Shown here in pieces: positions 8,374 to 16,578 of a stretch of 64,000 nucleotides of DNA. The notes under the pieces are model-generated. The model saw nothing but the letters and a program-made list of their open reading frames with translations, made no database searches and had not been told where the DNA came from. The stretch comes from Microbacterium endophyticum (GTDB lineage: Bacteria > Actinomycetota > Actinomycetes > Actinomycetales > Microbacteriaceae): assembly GCF_011047135.1 (NCBI RefSeq), contig NZ_CP049255.1, forward strand, positions 1,550,001-1,614,000, written 5' to 3'. Each line of letters opens with the position of its first letter. Position 1 is the stretch's first letter. The translations under genes were made by a program, and so were the position numbers.

Positions 8374-8523
8374 ATGATCATTGCTCGACTGCTAGAAGCA
8401 TTACCCATGTCTGCTGCGCGCGATCTGCCGCCCGACGCCTTCGGCGATCCGGTTGACGTCGACCCCGCAGCCGCATCGAACCCCACACACCAATACGTCA
8501 CCTGCCTCCCGCAGAGTGCTTAG
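8374..8523 (+). CDS. Small ORF, 49 residues, unknown
   Basis: ATG 8374 to TAG 8521-8523 encodes a 49-residue peptide beginning MIIARLLEALPMSAARDL, with a proline/aspartate-rich middle and a single cysteine near the C terminus. It is supported by one of the strongest Shine-Dalgarno sequences in the window (AAAGGAGG, six bases before the ATG) and by a perfect stem-loop just upstream. No membrane segment or known motif is seen. It could be a translated regulatory or leader peptide; no function is proposed. Confidence 0.5.
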   Translation: MIIARLLEALPMSAARDLPPDAFGDPVDVDPAAASNPTHQYVTCLPQSA

Positions 8524-8698
8524 ATGGTCGAAAGCACGCGGTGCACATGTCGTCTCTGACCCCGATCGCGTGGGCTAATCGCGTCGCCCAATTGGTCGCC
8601 CAGCGACGCTACGCCCGCGCGCTGCGGTGATGCCCCTTGATTGTTCGCAACGGGCGAGTAGCGTTAAAAATTCACAATCGAACTCGGGGGAGTTGCGA

Positions 8699-8884
8699 AT
8701 GACTGGACTCGTTGCCGCAATGGTGGGCACCGGCGGCACGGTGGCTGTGATCGCTCTCATCGTGGGCATGATGGTGCTGCGCCGGCATCCTGCGGAATCC
8801 CGTACGACAAATCCGGAACTTTGCGCCGCGCACGAAGAAATTCGCGATCAGATCGACCGCGGCCGCAGCGGGCTGCTGCGCTAA
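8699..8884 (+). CDS. Single-pass small membrane protein, unknown
   Basis: 61 residues. ATG 8699 follows GGGGGAG with normal spacing; the same frame is open upstream to 8627 but without a ribosome-binding site. A glycine/valine-rich hydrophobic helix (about residues 4-24, ending MMVLRRH) is followed by a charged cytoplasmic tail that includes one cysteine. The 175 bases between this gene and the small ORF before it hold nothing I can recognise. Confidence 0.5.
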   Translation: MTGLVAAMVGTGGTVAVIALIVGMMVLRRHPAESRTTNPELCAAHEEIRDQIDRGRSGLLR

Positions 8885-8949
8885 GCGATCTGCTCGCTAA
8901 TCTGCTCTGAGAGTTCGGGGTTGTACTCCAAAACTAGACGAGCCGTACG

Positions 8950-9318
8950 CTAGCTTGATTTGCTTTCGCTCACTGGTGTGCCCTGATGGAAACGCAAAAG
9001 CGGCTTGCCTGACGTGACGTCCCAGAGTGAACTATGTCGACTGTGCGCCGAAGCGCTGCGAACTACGAAAGTGGCGAGAAAAAGCCCTGGAGCGATCTCG
9101 TCACCATTCCACTCAACTGGCTCTGAATCCGCGCGGTCTTGCTCGGATGCGAGCGCGTCGATGATTGCCTCGCGACTCCATTTTCGACCAGACCGGCCAA
9201 TCTCCACGAAGTCGGAGTGCAGCAACGCCGACACCTTGGTGGGGTCTTGCCGCACTGCGGTAGTCATGAGCGCGCGCTCGGCTGTCAAAAGCTCATCGAA
9301 TCGCGAACCGTCCGTCAC
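8950..9318 (-). CDS. NTF2-like/DUF4440 family protein
   Basis: 122 residues, GTG start at 9318 eight bases after GGAG. It begins with a helix (ELLTAERALMTTAV), then LLHSDFVEIGRSGRKWSREAIIDAL, the characteristic pattern of DUF4440/SnoaL-like cone-shaped alpha+beta folds, ending in strands LFLATFVVRSAS and SSLWDVTSGKPLLRFHQGTP. Such proteins are small ligand-binding or regulatory domains; no ligand is predicted. It is a probable single gene. The two genes downstream of it are on the opposite strand. Confidence 0.75.
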   Translation of the reverse strand: MTDGSRFDELLTAERALMTTAVRQDPTKVSALLHSDFVEIGRSGRKWSREAIIDALASEQDRADSEPVEWNGDEIAPGLFLATFVVRSASAHSRHSSLWDVTSGKPLLRFHQGTPVSESKSS

Positions 9319-9337
9319 GCTGGTGTCTCCATGCCGC

Positions 9338-10405
9338 TCAAGCTACCTCGGAAAGAGGGACGCTTCGCACTGGGCCACTTATAGCGCGGGCGGCGTCGGC
9401 GCGGGAAACTTGTATCACCCAGCTGAGACCGTGACGGCTCGTTATGGTCAACTCGCCGTATTGGACGACCGGTAGCCGACGATTGTTCGAAAACCTACGG
9501 TCGGGCCCACCGTTTTTGTTCACGTATTGCCATGTCTCACCGATCTGCTCTGTGTCTCGGGGCACGGAGCCTGGATTTTCGATGAATCGCGTCGTGGCGC
9601 CGTGCACATCGAGAAAGCGATAGCTGATGTCGGTGTAGGACTTTCCTTCGCGCAGCAAGACACGATCGGGGAGAAAATGAAGGCTCATCTTTCCCGCGAT
9701 CAAGGACGGTACCGCGACATTTGTCACCAAATGAGGTGGACCGGTGTCGGTGGCCGCCGCCGCAATCCGTTCCACGAGCGCGCTGGCGCCGGCATTTCGC
9801 TTGTGCTGATGCGGCGTAGATACCGCACCCGCGGCCACGGTCCGCCACATTTTTTGCGAGTCTGACAGCCAAGCCCATTGCTCAACAAGCCTCGCGAACC
9901 ACAACGCGGACGCGTCGTCGACTTCATAGAAGATGATGACCTTCTTGCGAGCTCCGTCGCTCAGGAAGACCCACCAGCACAGCGGTACGGCGGCGACCCA
10001 CACAATCACTCCCCAGGGCAGAGTCGCCGCGCCCAGAGCCACTGCAACAATCAACGTGAGCCAGCCCCACGTAAAACTCCGCGCCGCCGCATTTAGTTGA
10101 TCAACGACGTCATCGCCCCCTGTGGGCTGAAGCTCGACGGTGGTAGCTCCCGTCACGTCATCGAGTACGACCTCGTTTGGATCAAACGTTCTCCCGGCTG
10201 ACTCGACCGATCCCGGCACCTTTGATACACGCTGGTGCGTGGAGCTGCCGTAGTAGACCCCGTGGCGGCCCGTTCGCACATAATTACCGCGTGGCCCCGT
10301 GCCGACTCGAAACCCTGGGACTCCGACGCTTACGCCCACTCCCGACTTACTTAGGTTGAAACGAAACGGGCCAGCTTTCAGACTTTTTCGAACGTAGAAC
10401 CCCAC
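9338..10405 (-). CDS. DUF4236 domain membrane protein
   Basis: 355 residues if started at GTG 10405, which gives MGFYVRKSLKAGPFRFNLSK, the usual beginning of DUF4236 (glycine-rich SGVGVSVGVPGFRVGTGPRG follows). A TTG at 10456 would add 17 residues and cannot be excluded. After the DUF4236 domain (about 1-60) there are two hydrophobic segments near residues 115-155, then a charged C-terminal domain of about 190 residues without recognised motif. DUF4236 function is unknown. The frame is open far upstream but that part overlaps the GMC gene and is rejected. Confidence 0.75.
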   Translation of the reverse strand: MGFYVRKSLKAGPFRFNLSKSGVGVSVGVPGFRVGTGPRGNYVRTGRHGVYYGSSTHQRVSKVPGSVESAGRTFDPNEVVLDDVTGATTVELQPTGGDDVVDQLNAAARSFTWGWLTLIVAVALGAATLPWGVIVWVAAVPLCWWVFLSDGARKKVIIFYEVDDASALWFARLVEQWAWLSDSQKMWRTVAAGAVSTPHQHKRNAGASALVERIAAAATDTGPPHLVTNVAVPSLIAGKMSLHFLPDRVLLREGKSYTDISYRFLDVHGATTRFIENPGSVPRDTEQIGETWQYVNKNGGPDRRFSNNRRLPVVQYGELTITSRHGLSWVIQVSRADAARAISGPVRSVPLSEVA

Positions 10406-10475
10406 TGTTGCCCCCAAGCCGTTTGGATTCTTGAATGGCTCGAAGCGTACAGTCAACGAGGCTGCACGGATACCC

Positions 10476-12038
10476 TCAGCCCGCCGCGACCAACTCCGCA
10501 CCGCGCTCCGCGATTGCGACGGTCGGCGCCTGGGTATTGGCCGTCGGGATGGTCGGCATGACCGAGGCATCCGCGATCCACAGGCCCGAGAGCCCGCGTA
10601 CGCGAAGCTCGGGGTCGACAACCGCGTCGTCGTCGGTGCCGATGCGGGCTGTGCCGGAGCAGTGAAAGAAGGTTCCGATGTTTTCCCGCACAAACCGCAC
10701 GCGCTCGTCGCGAGAGAGCCCAGCCACGGGTGTGATCGGCCCCTCGGCAAGCTCCGCGTAGGCGGACGTCGCGACGAGGTCTTGCGCGGCATCCAATGCT
10801 TCGACCATCGCTCCGAGATCCTTTGGATCAGCGAGGTAGTTCGGCTGAAAGTCGGCGGGCACATCGGGGTCGGCAGATCGCGAGCGCACCCACCCGACAC
10901 TTCGCGAACCGTAGAGCCCGGGAACCAGGGCGAACACGCGATTGCCCGACAGATCGTGCGCTGCATGCAGGGCGTCATCGCCGCGTGAGCCGTGAGCAAT
11001 GACAGTGTGCAGATCGGGCCCAGCTTCGGCAAAAGAGCTTCGCCAATTCACCATTGCGCCACCACCGTTGCCGAGCACGGGTCCGAGGTCTGCGCACGCG
11101 CGAAAATTAACGCCGAGAATCAGCGGGTGGTCTTGAAAGTTCTCGCCCACGCCCGGCAGGTCGTGCACGGGACGGATGCCGGCCGCACGCAGCCGCTCAG
11201 AATCTCCGATGCCCGAGCGCTGCAACAGCCGCGGCGTATCGAGCGCTCCGGCGGCGAGCGCGGTGCGGGTCGCTGTCGTCGTGACAAGCTCTCCGTCGAC
11301 AACGTGTCGCACGCCCAATACGTCGTCGCCCGAAAGCACGAGCGTGTGCACGGCGCTACCGACGAGCACGTCGAGGTTTGCCCGCCCGAGCGCAGGCTCA
11401 AGATACGCGCGCGCCGTGCTCCATCGTTCGAACGAGCCGTCGGCGTTTTCTACCGCGTTGTAGTCAGGGTAGACAGCGCCCTCATTAGAAGCAGCGTTGG
11501 CATCGTCGATCACCGGGATGCCGCGCGCGCCGGCGGCGTCGATGAGCGCATGAGCGATCGGGTGCACGCGGGTCAAAGGCGCGACACGCATGGGCCCAGC
11601 GACGCCGCGAAATGCAGGGTCGCCGCCGGCGCGTGCCTCGGAGCGGCGAAAGTAGGGCAGCAGTTCGTCGTAGCTCCAGCCGATGGCCCCGGCATCCGCC
11701 CACGCGTCGTAATCGGCGCGCGCACCGCGATACCAGAGCATCGCGTTGGTGCTCGAAGAGCCGCCGAGCACTTTGCCGCGCGGCACGGCAATAGCCCGCC
11801 CGAGCACGTGATCGGTCGGGGTCGCGTGGTAGCCATAGTCGTAGGGTCCGCCGATCATGGCGTCCCAGCGTGCGGCATCCAAGACTTCGCGCAGGCCGCG
11901 GTGGTCGGGTCCGCTTTCGATCAGCAGCACTCGAGCGGCGGAGTCTTCCGACAGGCGTGCCGCGAGTACGCAGCCAGCCGCGCCGCCGCCGACGACGAGA
12001 AAGTCGTAGGCGGCAGCGGGGGCTGAAACGAGCGGCAT
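10476..12038 (-). CDS. GMC family FAD-dependent oxidoreductase
   Basis: 520 residues. The N terminus has the dinucleotide-binding motif FLVVGGGAAGCVLAARL followed by an acidic strand end (LLIESGP); GGSSSTNAMLWYRG is the GMC signature 1 region; TFFHCSGTARIG supplies the active-site histidine; and the C terminus (GLWIADASVMPTIPTANTQAP) is the usual GMC ending. Family members oxidise alcohols such as choline, glucose or isethionate. It is the last gene of a five-gene operon and overlaps the ThDP beta-subunit gene by 1 bp. In this context it could oxidise an alcohol precursor of the aldehyde used by the operon dehydrogenase. Confidence 0.92.
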   Translation of the reverse strand: MPLVSAPAAAYDFLVVGGGAAGCVLAARLSEDSAARVLLIESGPDHRGLREVLDAARWDAMIGGPYDYGYHATPTDHVLGRAIAVPRGKVLGGSSSTNAMLWYRGARADYDAWADAGAIGWSYDELLPYFRRSEARAGGDPAFRGVAGPMRVAPLTRVHPIAHALIDAAGARGIPVIDDANAASNEGAVYPDYNAVENADGSFERWSTARAYLEPALGRANLDVLVGSAVHTLVLSGDDVLGVRHVVDGELVTTTATRTALAAGALDTPRLLQRSGIGDSERLRAAGIRPVHDLPGVGENFQDHPLILGVNFRACADLGPVLGNGGGAMVNWRSSFAEAGPDLHTVIAHGSRGDDALHAAHDLSGNRVFALVPGLYGSRSVGWVRSRSADPDVPADFQPNYLADPKDLGAMVEALDAAQDLVATSAYAELAEGPITPVAGLSRDERVRFVRENIGTFFHCSGTARIGTDDDAVVDPELRVRGLSGLWIADASVMPTIPTANTQAPTVAIAERGAELVAAG

Positions 12039-12652
12039 CAGTTGTGCTCGCTCGGACCCATGATCGTGATGCCCTCGGTCTTCTCAACGTGACGCACGAA
12101 GATGTACTTGTCTTCGCGTCCGTCCGAGTGCTTGCGCTTGATGCCCGGCTCGAGAATGCCATCGGTTTTGGCGACCACGATGTACGGCTCGGATGCCTTC
12201 AGCCCAGCTTCGCAGTGAGCGTCGAACTCTTCGAGGGTCTCCGCCGTGAACGCCTTGTCAACGCCGGCACCGCGCGCGATGGCGGCGAGATTCACACGCC
12301 CACCCTTGGTGTGCGTGCGCGGGCCACCGATCGACTGGTACTGCTCGTTGTCCCACACGACGACGAACAGGTTCTTCGGCTGCTCGTTGGCAAGCGTTGC
12401 CAAGATACCGAGGTTGAACAGCAGCCCACCGTCGGTGTCGAGCGAGACGATGCGACGGTTAAGGAGACCAACCGAAAGACCGAATGCCTCGGGGGTGACG
12501 CATCCGAGCTGCTGCTGAAAGAGACTCGCGTCGCGCATGTGCGGCGCCGCGTTGTACCACTCGTCGACAGCGCCGCCGAGAGAGAGGATGACGAGTTCGT
12601 TCTCGAGGCGTGCCCCGAGGAGCTTCATGGCTTCAAACCGGCTGTAACTCAT
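12038..12652 (-). CDS. ThDP-dependent decarboxylase, ThDP-binding (beta) subunit, ComE/sulfopyruvate-decarboxylase-like
   Basis: 204 residues. The pattern LGGAVDEWYNAA, then LDTDGGLLFNLGILATLAN and NLFVVVWDNEQYQSIGGP, then THTKG, is that of the ThDP (PP) domain of two-subunit sulfopyruvate/phosphonopyruvate decarboxylases. The usual GDG of the ThDP motif reads TDG. The gene overlaps the alpha subunit gene by 4 bp, as usual for such heterodimers. It probably decarboxylates a 2-oxo acid to an aldehyde, which would feed the aldehyde dehydrogenase of the operon. The substrate is not defined by sequence. Confidence 0.82.
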   Translation of the reverse strand: MSYSRFEAMKLLGARLENELVILSLGGAVDEWYNAAPHMRDASLFQQQLGCVTPEAFGLSVGLLNRRIVSLDTDGGLLFNLGILATLANEQPKNLFVVVWDNEQYQSIGGPRTHTKGGRVNLAAIARGAGVDKAFTAETLEEFDAHCEAGLKASEPYIVVAKTDGILEPGIKRKHSDGREDKYIFVRHVEKTEGITIMGPSEHN

Positions 12653-13149
12653 CGGACGAGGTCCCCTCCCAGAACAACTGCTGCGTGGTAATACGAGGCG
12701 TACGCAGTTTCATACGCGTTGAAGACTGCCTGCTCGATCTTGTCGACGTCGTGCACGATCGTGTACGGCGTGCGCAGGGTCTTCAGCAGCGGCTCCATCG
12801 TGATGCCGTGCGGGATCGCCCACCAGTTGTTTTCGCCCATTTCACCGCGGTAGCTCATGATCATGACAACCGGAATGCCGGCGCCAAGGCCCATGCGGGC
12901 GAGGTGCTCGGTGGCAGCGCGAAGCCCGGAGTTCTCCATGATGAGCACAGCGCGCTGACCCGAAAGAAACACGCCTCCGGCGATTGCGGCGCCTTCGCCC
13001 TCGTTCGTCACGGGAATCGTGCGAATGTCGGGGTCGGCATCGAGGGCGGGGTAGAGCTCTTTCAAGAGCGAGTCGGGCAGGTAGGTGGCGACGGTGACGC
13101 CGGCACGTTTGAGCCCGCGAATCACCGCCTCAACAGCGTCGGCTCTCAT
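12649..13149 (-). CDS. ThDP-dependent decarboxylase, PYR-domain (alpha) subunit, ComD-like
   Basis: 166 residues. It contains the PYR domain: TYLPDSLLKELYPAL, then IPVTNEGEGAAIAGGVFLSG with the conserved glutamate that activates the ThDP aminopyrimidine, and ENSGLRAATEHLARMGLGAG followed by IPVVMIMSYRGEMGE. This matches the alpha subunit of sulfopyruvate decarboxylase (ComD) and related enzymes. It overlaps the monooxygenase gene upstream and the beta subunit downstream by 4 bp each, so the subunits are translationally coupled. Confidence 0.82.
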   Translation of the reverse strand: MRADAVEAVIRGLKRAGVTVATYLPDSLLKELYPALDADPDIRTIPVTNEGEGAAIAGGVFLSGQRAVLIMENSGLRAATEHLARMGLGAGIPVVMIMSYRGEMGENNWWAIPHGITMEPLLKTLRTPYTIVHDVDKIEQAVFNAYETAYASYYHAAVVLGGDLVR

Positions 13150-14528
13150 GCCAGAACTCCTGTTTCTTGGGCGCTCGCCGACAGTCGGTGAGCACGGTGG
13201 GTGGGGGAAAGACGCGGTGCGCCGCTGAAGCGCTCGCGAAGAGTGGGCGAACCAGCGGATGCCTCGGCCCGGCCACGTGCGGCAAGGATCGGCAGCACCA
13301 ACTCGATGAAGTCGCGGTAAGCGGCCGGGCCACCGAATGTGGGTTCGAGCATGATGCCGTCGATACCCGAGCCGTCGACGATGGCTTCGATCTCATCGGC
13401 GACCTGCTCCGGAGTGCCAGTGACCTGGAAACCGCGAATCGCTTTCGTGCGGAACTGATCGAGCACCGCCCGCACGCGCACGTCAGGGTCTTTCTTGGCG
13501 TAGCGATCAACGAGGGTCTGACCGAGATCGGTCTTGATGTCGGTGAGCTTCGTTTCGGGGTCAAACCCGGTGAGGTCGATGCCGGTGATGCCCGCAAACA
13601 TGACGGCTGCGTCGTCGAGGCCGAGCAGGTCCTCATATTCAGCGCGCTTGGCGCGAGCTTCTTCTTCGGTCTTGGCAACGGTCACGGTCATTCCCGTGAC
13701 GACCTTGACGTCAGCGGCATCCCGACCCTGCAGTTCTGCCTGCGCGCGGATGTCGGCAACGTGACCGGCCGCGCCTGCGATCGTCTGACCCTGAATGAAG
13801 ACAGCCTCGGCGTTTCGGGCGGCATACGCGCGGCCACGGTCGCTCGTTCCCGCTTGAAACAGCACGGGTGTGCGCTGCGGGGTCGGCGGAACAGCGAAGA
13901 TGCCGTGCGATCGCTGGTAGGTGCCGTCGACCTCGATGCGGTGGAGTTTTACGGGATCGGCGTACATACCGGTTTTGCGGTCGCGCACTTCGGCATCGTC
14001 GTCCCAACTGTGCTCCCAGAAGCGCAGGCACGTGTCGAGAAAGTCGTCGGCCGCGTCGTAGCGCTGGTCGTGGGTGAGCGTCTCGGTGACGCCGAAGAGA
14101 TCGTCGGTTGTCTTCTGCGAACTGCCCGTGACGATGTTCCAGCCGATGCGCCCACCCGTGAAGCGGTCGAGGGTCGCAAAGCGACGCGCGAGCGCATAGG
14201 GGCGCTCGACGGTCGTCGGCGAAGTCACCACAAACCCGAGGTTTTCGGTTTCGTGCGCGAGAGTCGCGATCGCGAGCATCGGGTCGAGCGCGGGAAACTG
14301 GATGCCGTGGGCGGCAACTTCTTCGGGCATCCGTCCGTCAAGAGTCGCGTAGCCATACGTGTCGGCGAAGAAGAGAAAATCGAACCCGGCCTGGTCGAGC
14401 TCTTTCGCGAGCCCTACCCAGTAGTCGAGTTGGTCCCAATCGTCGCCGCGGCCCTCGGGGTGCGTCCACGTGGGCATGCCGTTGCTCGGATTCATCATCT
14501 CGAACACGCCAAAAATAATGCGACTCAT
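13146..14528 (-). CDS. NtaA/SnaA/DszA family FMN-dependent monooxygenase
   Basis: 460 residues from ATG 14528 (MSRIIFGVFEMMNPSNG), which overlaps the stop of the aldehyde dehydrogenase gene (ATGA). It has the bacterial luciferase-like TIM barrel with family marks: WVGLAKELDQAGFDFLFFAD, RFATLDRFTGGRIGWNIVTG and PVLFQAGTSDRGRAYAARNA. Members (nitrilotriacetate, dibenzothiophene sulfone and dimethyl sulfide monooxygenases) use FMNH2 from a separate reductase and cleave C-N or C-S bonds. No reductase gene is in the window. The C terminus carries about 40 extra residues rich in Arg and Ser. Confidence 0.9.
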   Translation of the reverse strand: MSRIIFGVFEMMNPSNGMPTWTHPEGRGDDWDQLDYWVGLAKELDQAGFDFLFFADTYGYATLDGRMPEEVAAHGIQFPALDPMLAIATLAHETENLGFVVTSPTTVERPYALARRFATLDRFTGGRIGWNIVTGSSQKTTDDLFGVTETLTHDQRYDAADDFLDTCLRFWEHSWDDDAEVRDRKTGMYADPVKLHRIEVDGTYQRSHGIFAVPPTPQRTPVLFQAGTSDRGRAYAARNAEAVFIQGQTIAGAAGHVADIRAQAELQGRDAADVKVVTGMTVTVAKTEEEARAKRAEYEDLLGLDDAAVMFAGITGIDLTGFDPETKLTDIKTDLGQTLVDRYAKKDPDVRVRAVLDQFRTKAIRGFQVTGTPEQVADEIEAIVDGSGIDGIMLEPTFGGPAAYRDFIELVLPILAARGRAEASAGSPTLRERFSGAPRLSPTHRAHRLSASAQETGVLA

Positions 14529-16036
14529 ATGACCATCACCACTGTCTTCGTCTCGAGATAGTTTTCGAGGCCCTGAGCGCCGTTCTCGTAGCCCCAGCCC
14601 GACTCTTTGTGGCCACCCTTTGGAAGCTCGGGGCCAAGGAACGAGTGGCAGTTGACCCACACGGTTCCGGCTTCGAGTGCCGAGGCGACGCGATGTCCGT
14701 TGCTGAGGCCCTCGGTCCAGACGCTCGCGGCGAGACCGTAGTCGCTGTCGTTTGCCCAGCCGACAACCTCATCGAGATCATCGAACGGTGTGACGACGGC
14801 CACGGGGCCGAAGATCTCCTCGCGCATGAGGCGCATGTCGGCGCGCACACCGGTCAACACGGTGGGGGAGAAGAATGTATCCGCCGGTCCGCTGAGCTTG
14901 CCGCCCGTGACGACGGTTGCGCCTTCGACCCGGCCCTCCGAAATGAAGTCAGAAACGCGCTCTGCCTGCGCCCGACTTACGAGGGGCCCAAGGTCGGCGG
15001 CGCTGTCGAGGCCGTGCCCGAGGCGCAGCTTGTCACCCGCAGCCGCCATGCCGTCGACGACGTCTTGATACACGTCGCGGTGCGCGTAGATGCGAGCGCT
15101 CGCAACACACACCTGGCCGCCATTGTCGAAGATTCCGCGCGAGACTCCCTCGATCGCGGCAGGAAGGTCTGCGTCGGGCATGATGATCGACGGTGACTTT
15201 CCGCCGAGTTCGAGCGTGAGCCGCTTCAAGCTGCCGGCGGCCGAACTCACGAGTCGCTTGCCGACAGCGGTTGAGCCGGTGAATGCGAGCTTGTCGACAC
15301 CGCGATGATCGGCGAGAGCTTGCCCCGCCTCCGTGCCGTAGCCGGTGAGGATATTGACGACACCATCGGGAACACCGGCTTCTTGCAACAGGCGACCGAG
15401 GTAGAGCGCCGTGAGCGGAGTGTTTTCGGCCGGTTTCAGGACGATCGTGCAGCCAGCTGCGAGGGCCGGCGCGAGCTTCATCGCCGTCATGATGAGAGGT
15501 GAGTTCCACGGCACAACCGCTGCGACGACGCCGACGGGTTCGCGCCGCGTATAGGCGAAGACCTCTTTACCGGGAGGGGTGCGCGAAAGCGAGGTGGGAA
15601 TCGTCTCGCCGGTGATCTTGGTCGGCCACCCGGCGTAGTAGCGGAACTGGCTGATCGCGGCGGGCACTTCGCCAAAGAGAGAGGTGCGCAGGTTCTTGCC
15701 CTGATCGAGAGTTTCGAGTTCTGCGAGGTCCTCAAGGTGCTCTTGCATGACGTCGGCGATACGCCAGAGCAAAGCGCTGCGGGCGGCGGGTGTCATCTTT
15801 GCCCACGCCGGGGAGATCAGCGCTGTGCGCGCCGCGGATACGGCTTTGTCGGCATCCGCTTCTCTCGCTCGAGCGACGTGCGCGATAACAGCGCCCGTGG
15901 CTGGGTCGATAGTCGAAAAGCGCTCGCCGGTGGATGCCTCAACCCATGCGCCGCCGATCAGCAGCTTTCCCGGGTCGTCAGCGAGAAACTGTGACACGCG
16001 CTCGCGCAGCGCGATGTTCCCGATCTCGATCGTCAT
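14525..16036 (-). CDS. Aldehyde dehydrogenase family protein
   Basis: 503 residues, first gene of the operon. The NAD(P) site (TGSTAVGKRLV), the general base glutamate (LTLELGGKSP) and the catalytic cysteine (NGGQVCVASARIY) are all present, with the usual C-terminal EIFGPVAVVTPF and GHKESGWGYENGAQGLENYLE. It oxidises an aldehyde to the acid with NAD(P). TAGCAT lies 6 nt before the ATG with no ribosome-binding site, so the mRNA is probably leaderless. A perfect inverted repeat sits just upstream of that -10 box. Likely substrate is the aldehyde made by the ThDP decarboxylase or the GMC enzyme. Confidence 0.93.
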   Translation of the reverse strand: MTIEIGNIALRERVSQFLADDPGKLLIGGAWVEASTGERFSTIDPATGAVIAHVARAREADADKAVSAARTALISPAWAKMTPAARSALLWRIADVMQEHLEDLAELETLDQGKNLRTSLFGEVPAAISQFRYYAGWPTKITGETIPTSLSRTPPGKEVFAYTRREPVGVVAAVVPWNSPLIMTAMKLAPALAAGCTIVLKPAENTPLTALYLGRLLQEAGVPDGVVNILTGYGTEAGQALADHRGVDKLAFTGSTAVGKRLVSSAAGSLKRLTLELGGKSPSIIMPDADLPAAIEGVSRGIFDNGGQVCVASARIYAHRDVYQDVVDGMAAAGDKLRLGHGLDSAADLGPLVSRAQAERVSDFISEGRVEGATVVTGGKLSGPADTFFSPTVLTGVRADMRLMREEIFGPVAVVTPFDDLDEVVGWANDSDYGLAASVWTEGLSNGHRVASALEAGTVWVNCHSFLGPELPKGGHKESGWGYENGAQGLENYLETKTVVMVI

Positions 16037-16042
16037 GCTTCG

Positions 16043-16068
16043 ATGCTAAATAGCTATCGTTGATAGCT
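16043..16068 (-). promoter_or_regulatory. Operon promoter -10 and 7-bp inverted-repeat operator candidate
   Basis: On the minus strand TAGCAT (16048-16043) is spaced 6 nt from the aldehyde dehydrogenase ATG. Immediately upstream, AGCTATC-GTT-GATAGCT (16052-16068) is a perfect 7-bp inverted repeat with a 3-bp centre, located in the -10/-35 spacer. It lies between the operon and the divergent AraC-type gene, so it could serve both. Confidence 0.55.
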
Positions 16069-16140
16069 GGTAGCAATCAGATGACGATCGTGTTTCCAGA
16101 TCATCGGGAACCATTGTGTGCCTGCCGGACATGACCCGAT

Positions 16141-16578
16141 ATGGGAGCATCGACGGCAGCCTTCGACCACGTCTCGCACATGACGACAACACGACGCGCT
16201 CAGCTGAGAGCGCGCGCATTGCAGGTCATCAGCGAACAGTGCTGGCACCCGCAATTTGATGAGGATGCACTCGCTGGGGTGCTTGACGTATCGCGAAAGA
16301 CCCTCGATCGCACCTTCTCGGAGGGCGAGAGTGTGGCGTACGCCATCGGCCGGGCTCGCGTGCAACGGGTGCGACGCTCGCTCTTGTGCGGGCAATGCCG
16401 CAGCGTGCGAGTGGCCTCTGAAGCGGCAGGCTTCACCAGCCTTGGCGCAATGAAGTTTCACTTCCGCCGCGTCTTCGATGAGACCCCACTGCAGCTGCAA
16501 CGGCGATTGCGTCATCAAGAAAACGATGTGTCGAGCGCACCGCGCTGGAGTCACGGTGCGACGGGGGCGTGGCTGTGA
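16141..16578 (+). CDS. Stand-alone AraC-type helix-turn-helix protein
   Basis: 145 residues; ATG 16141 was chosen, though ATG 16180 (MTTTRRAQL) is also possible. The only recognisable domain is a C-terminal AraC/XylS double helix-turn-helix (residues about 40-130: AGVLDVSRKTLDRTFSEGES, then VRVASEAAGFTSLGAMKFHF followed by RRVFDETPLQLQRRL). No effector domain is present, unlike the usual 280-300 residue members. It is divergent from the five-gene operon, which is its natural candidate target. Its stop overlaps the start of the secreted protein gene (TGATG). Confidence 0.75.
   Translation: MGASTAAFDHVSHMTTTRRAQLRARALQVISEQCWHPQFDEDALAGVLDVSRKTLDRTFSEGESVAYAIGRARVQRVRRSLLCGQCRSVRVASEAAGFTSLGAMKFHFRRVFDETPLQLQRRLRHQENDVSSAPRWSHGATGAWL

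Noticed and set aside
8627..8698. Longer start (ATG 8627) for the small membrane protein at 8699-8884
   Set aside because: No ribosome-binding site there, whereas GGGGGAG precedes ATG 8699.
10992..12026. Plus-strand ORF of 344 residues antisense to the GMC gene
   Set aside because: Low-complexity Arg/Val/Gly content without domain marks; the minus strand has clear GMC motifs.
13167..14561. Long plus-strand ORF (464 residues) antisense to the monooxygenase gene
   Set aside because: The opposite strand encodes an intact family protein in an operon; this frame shows no motif and is a GC-bias shadow.
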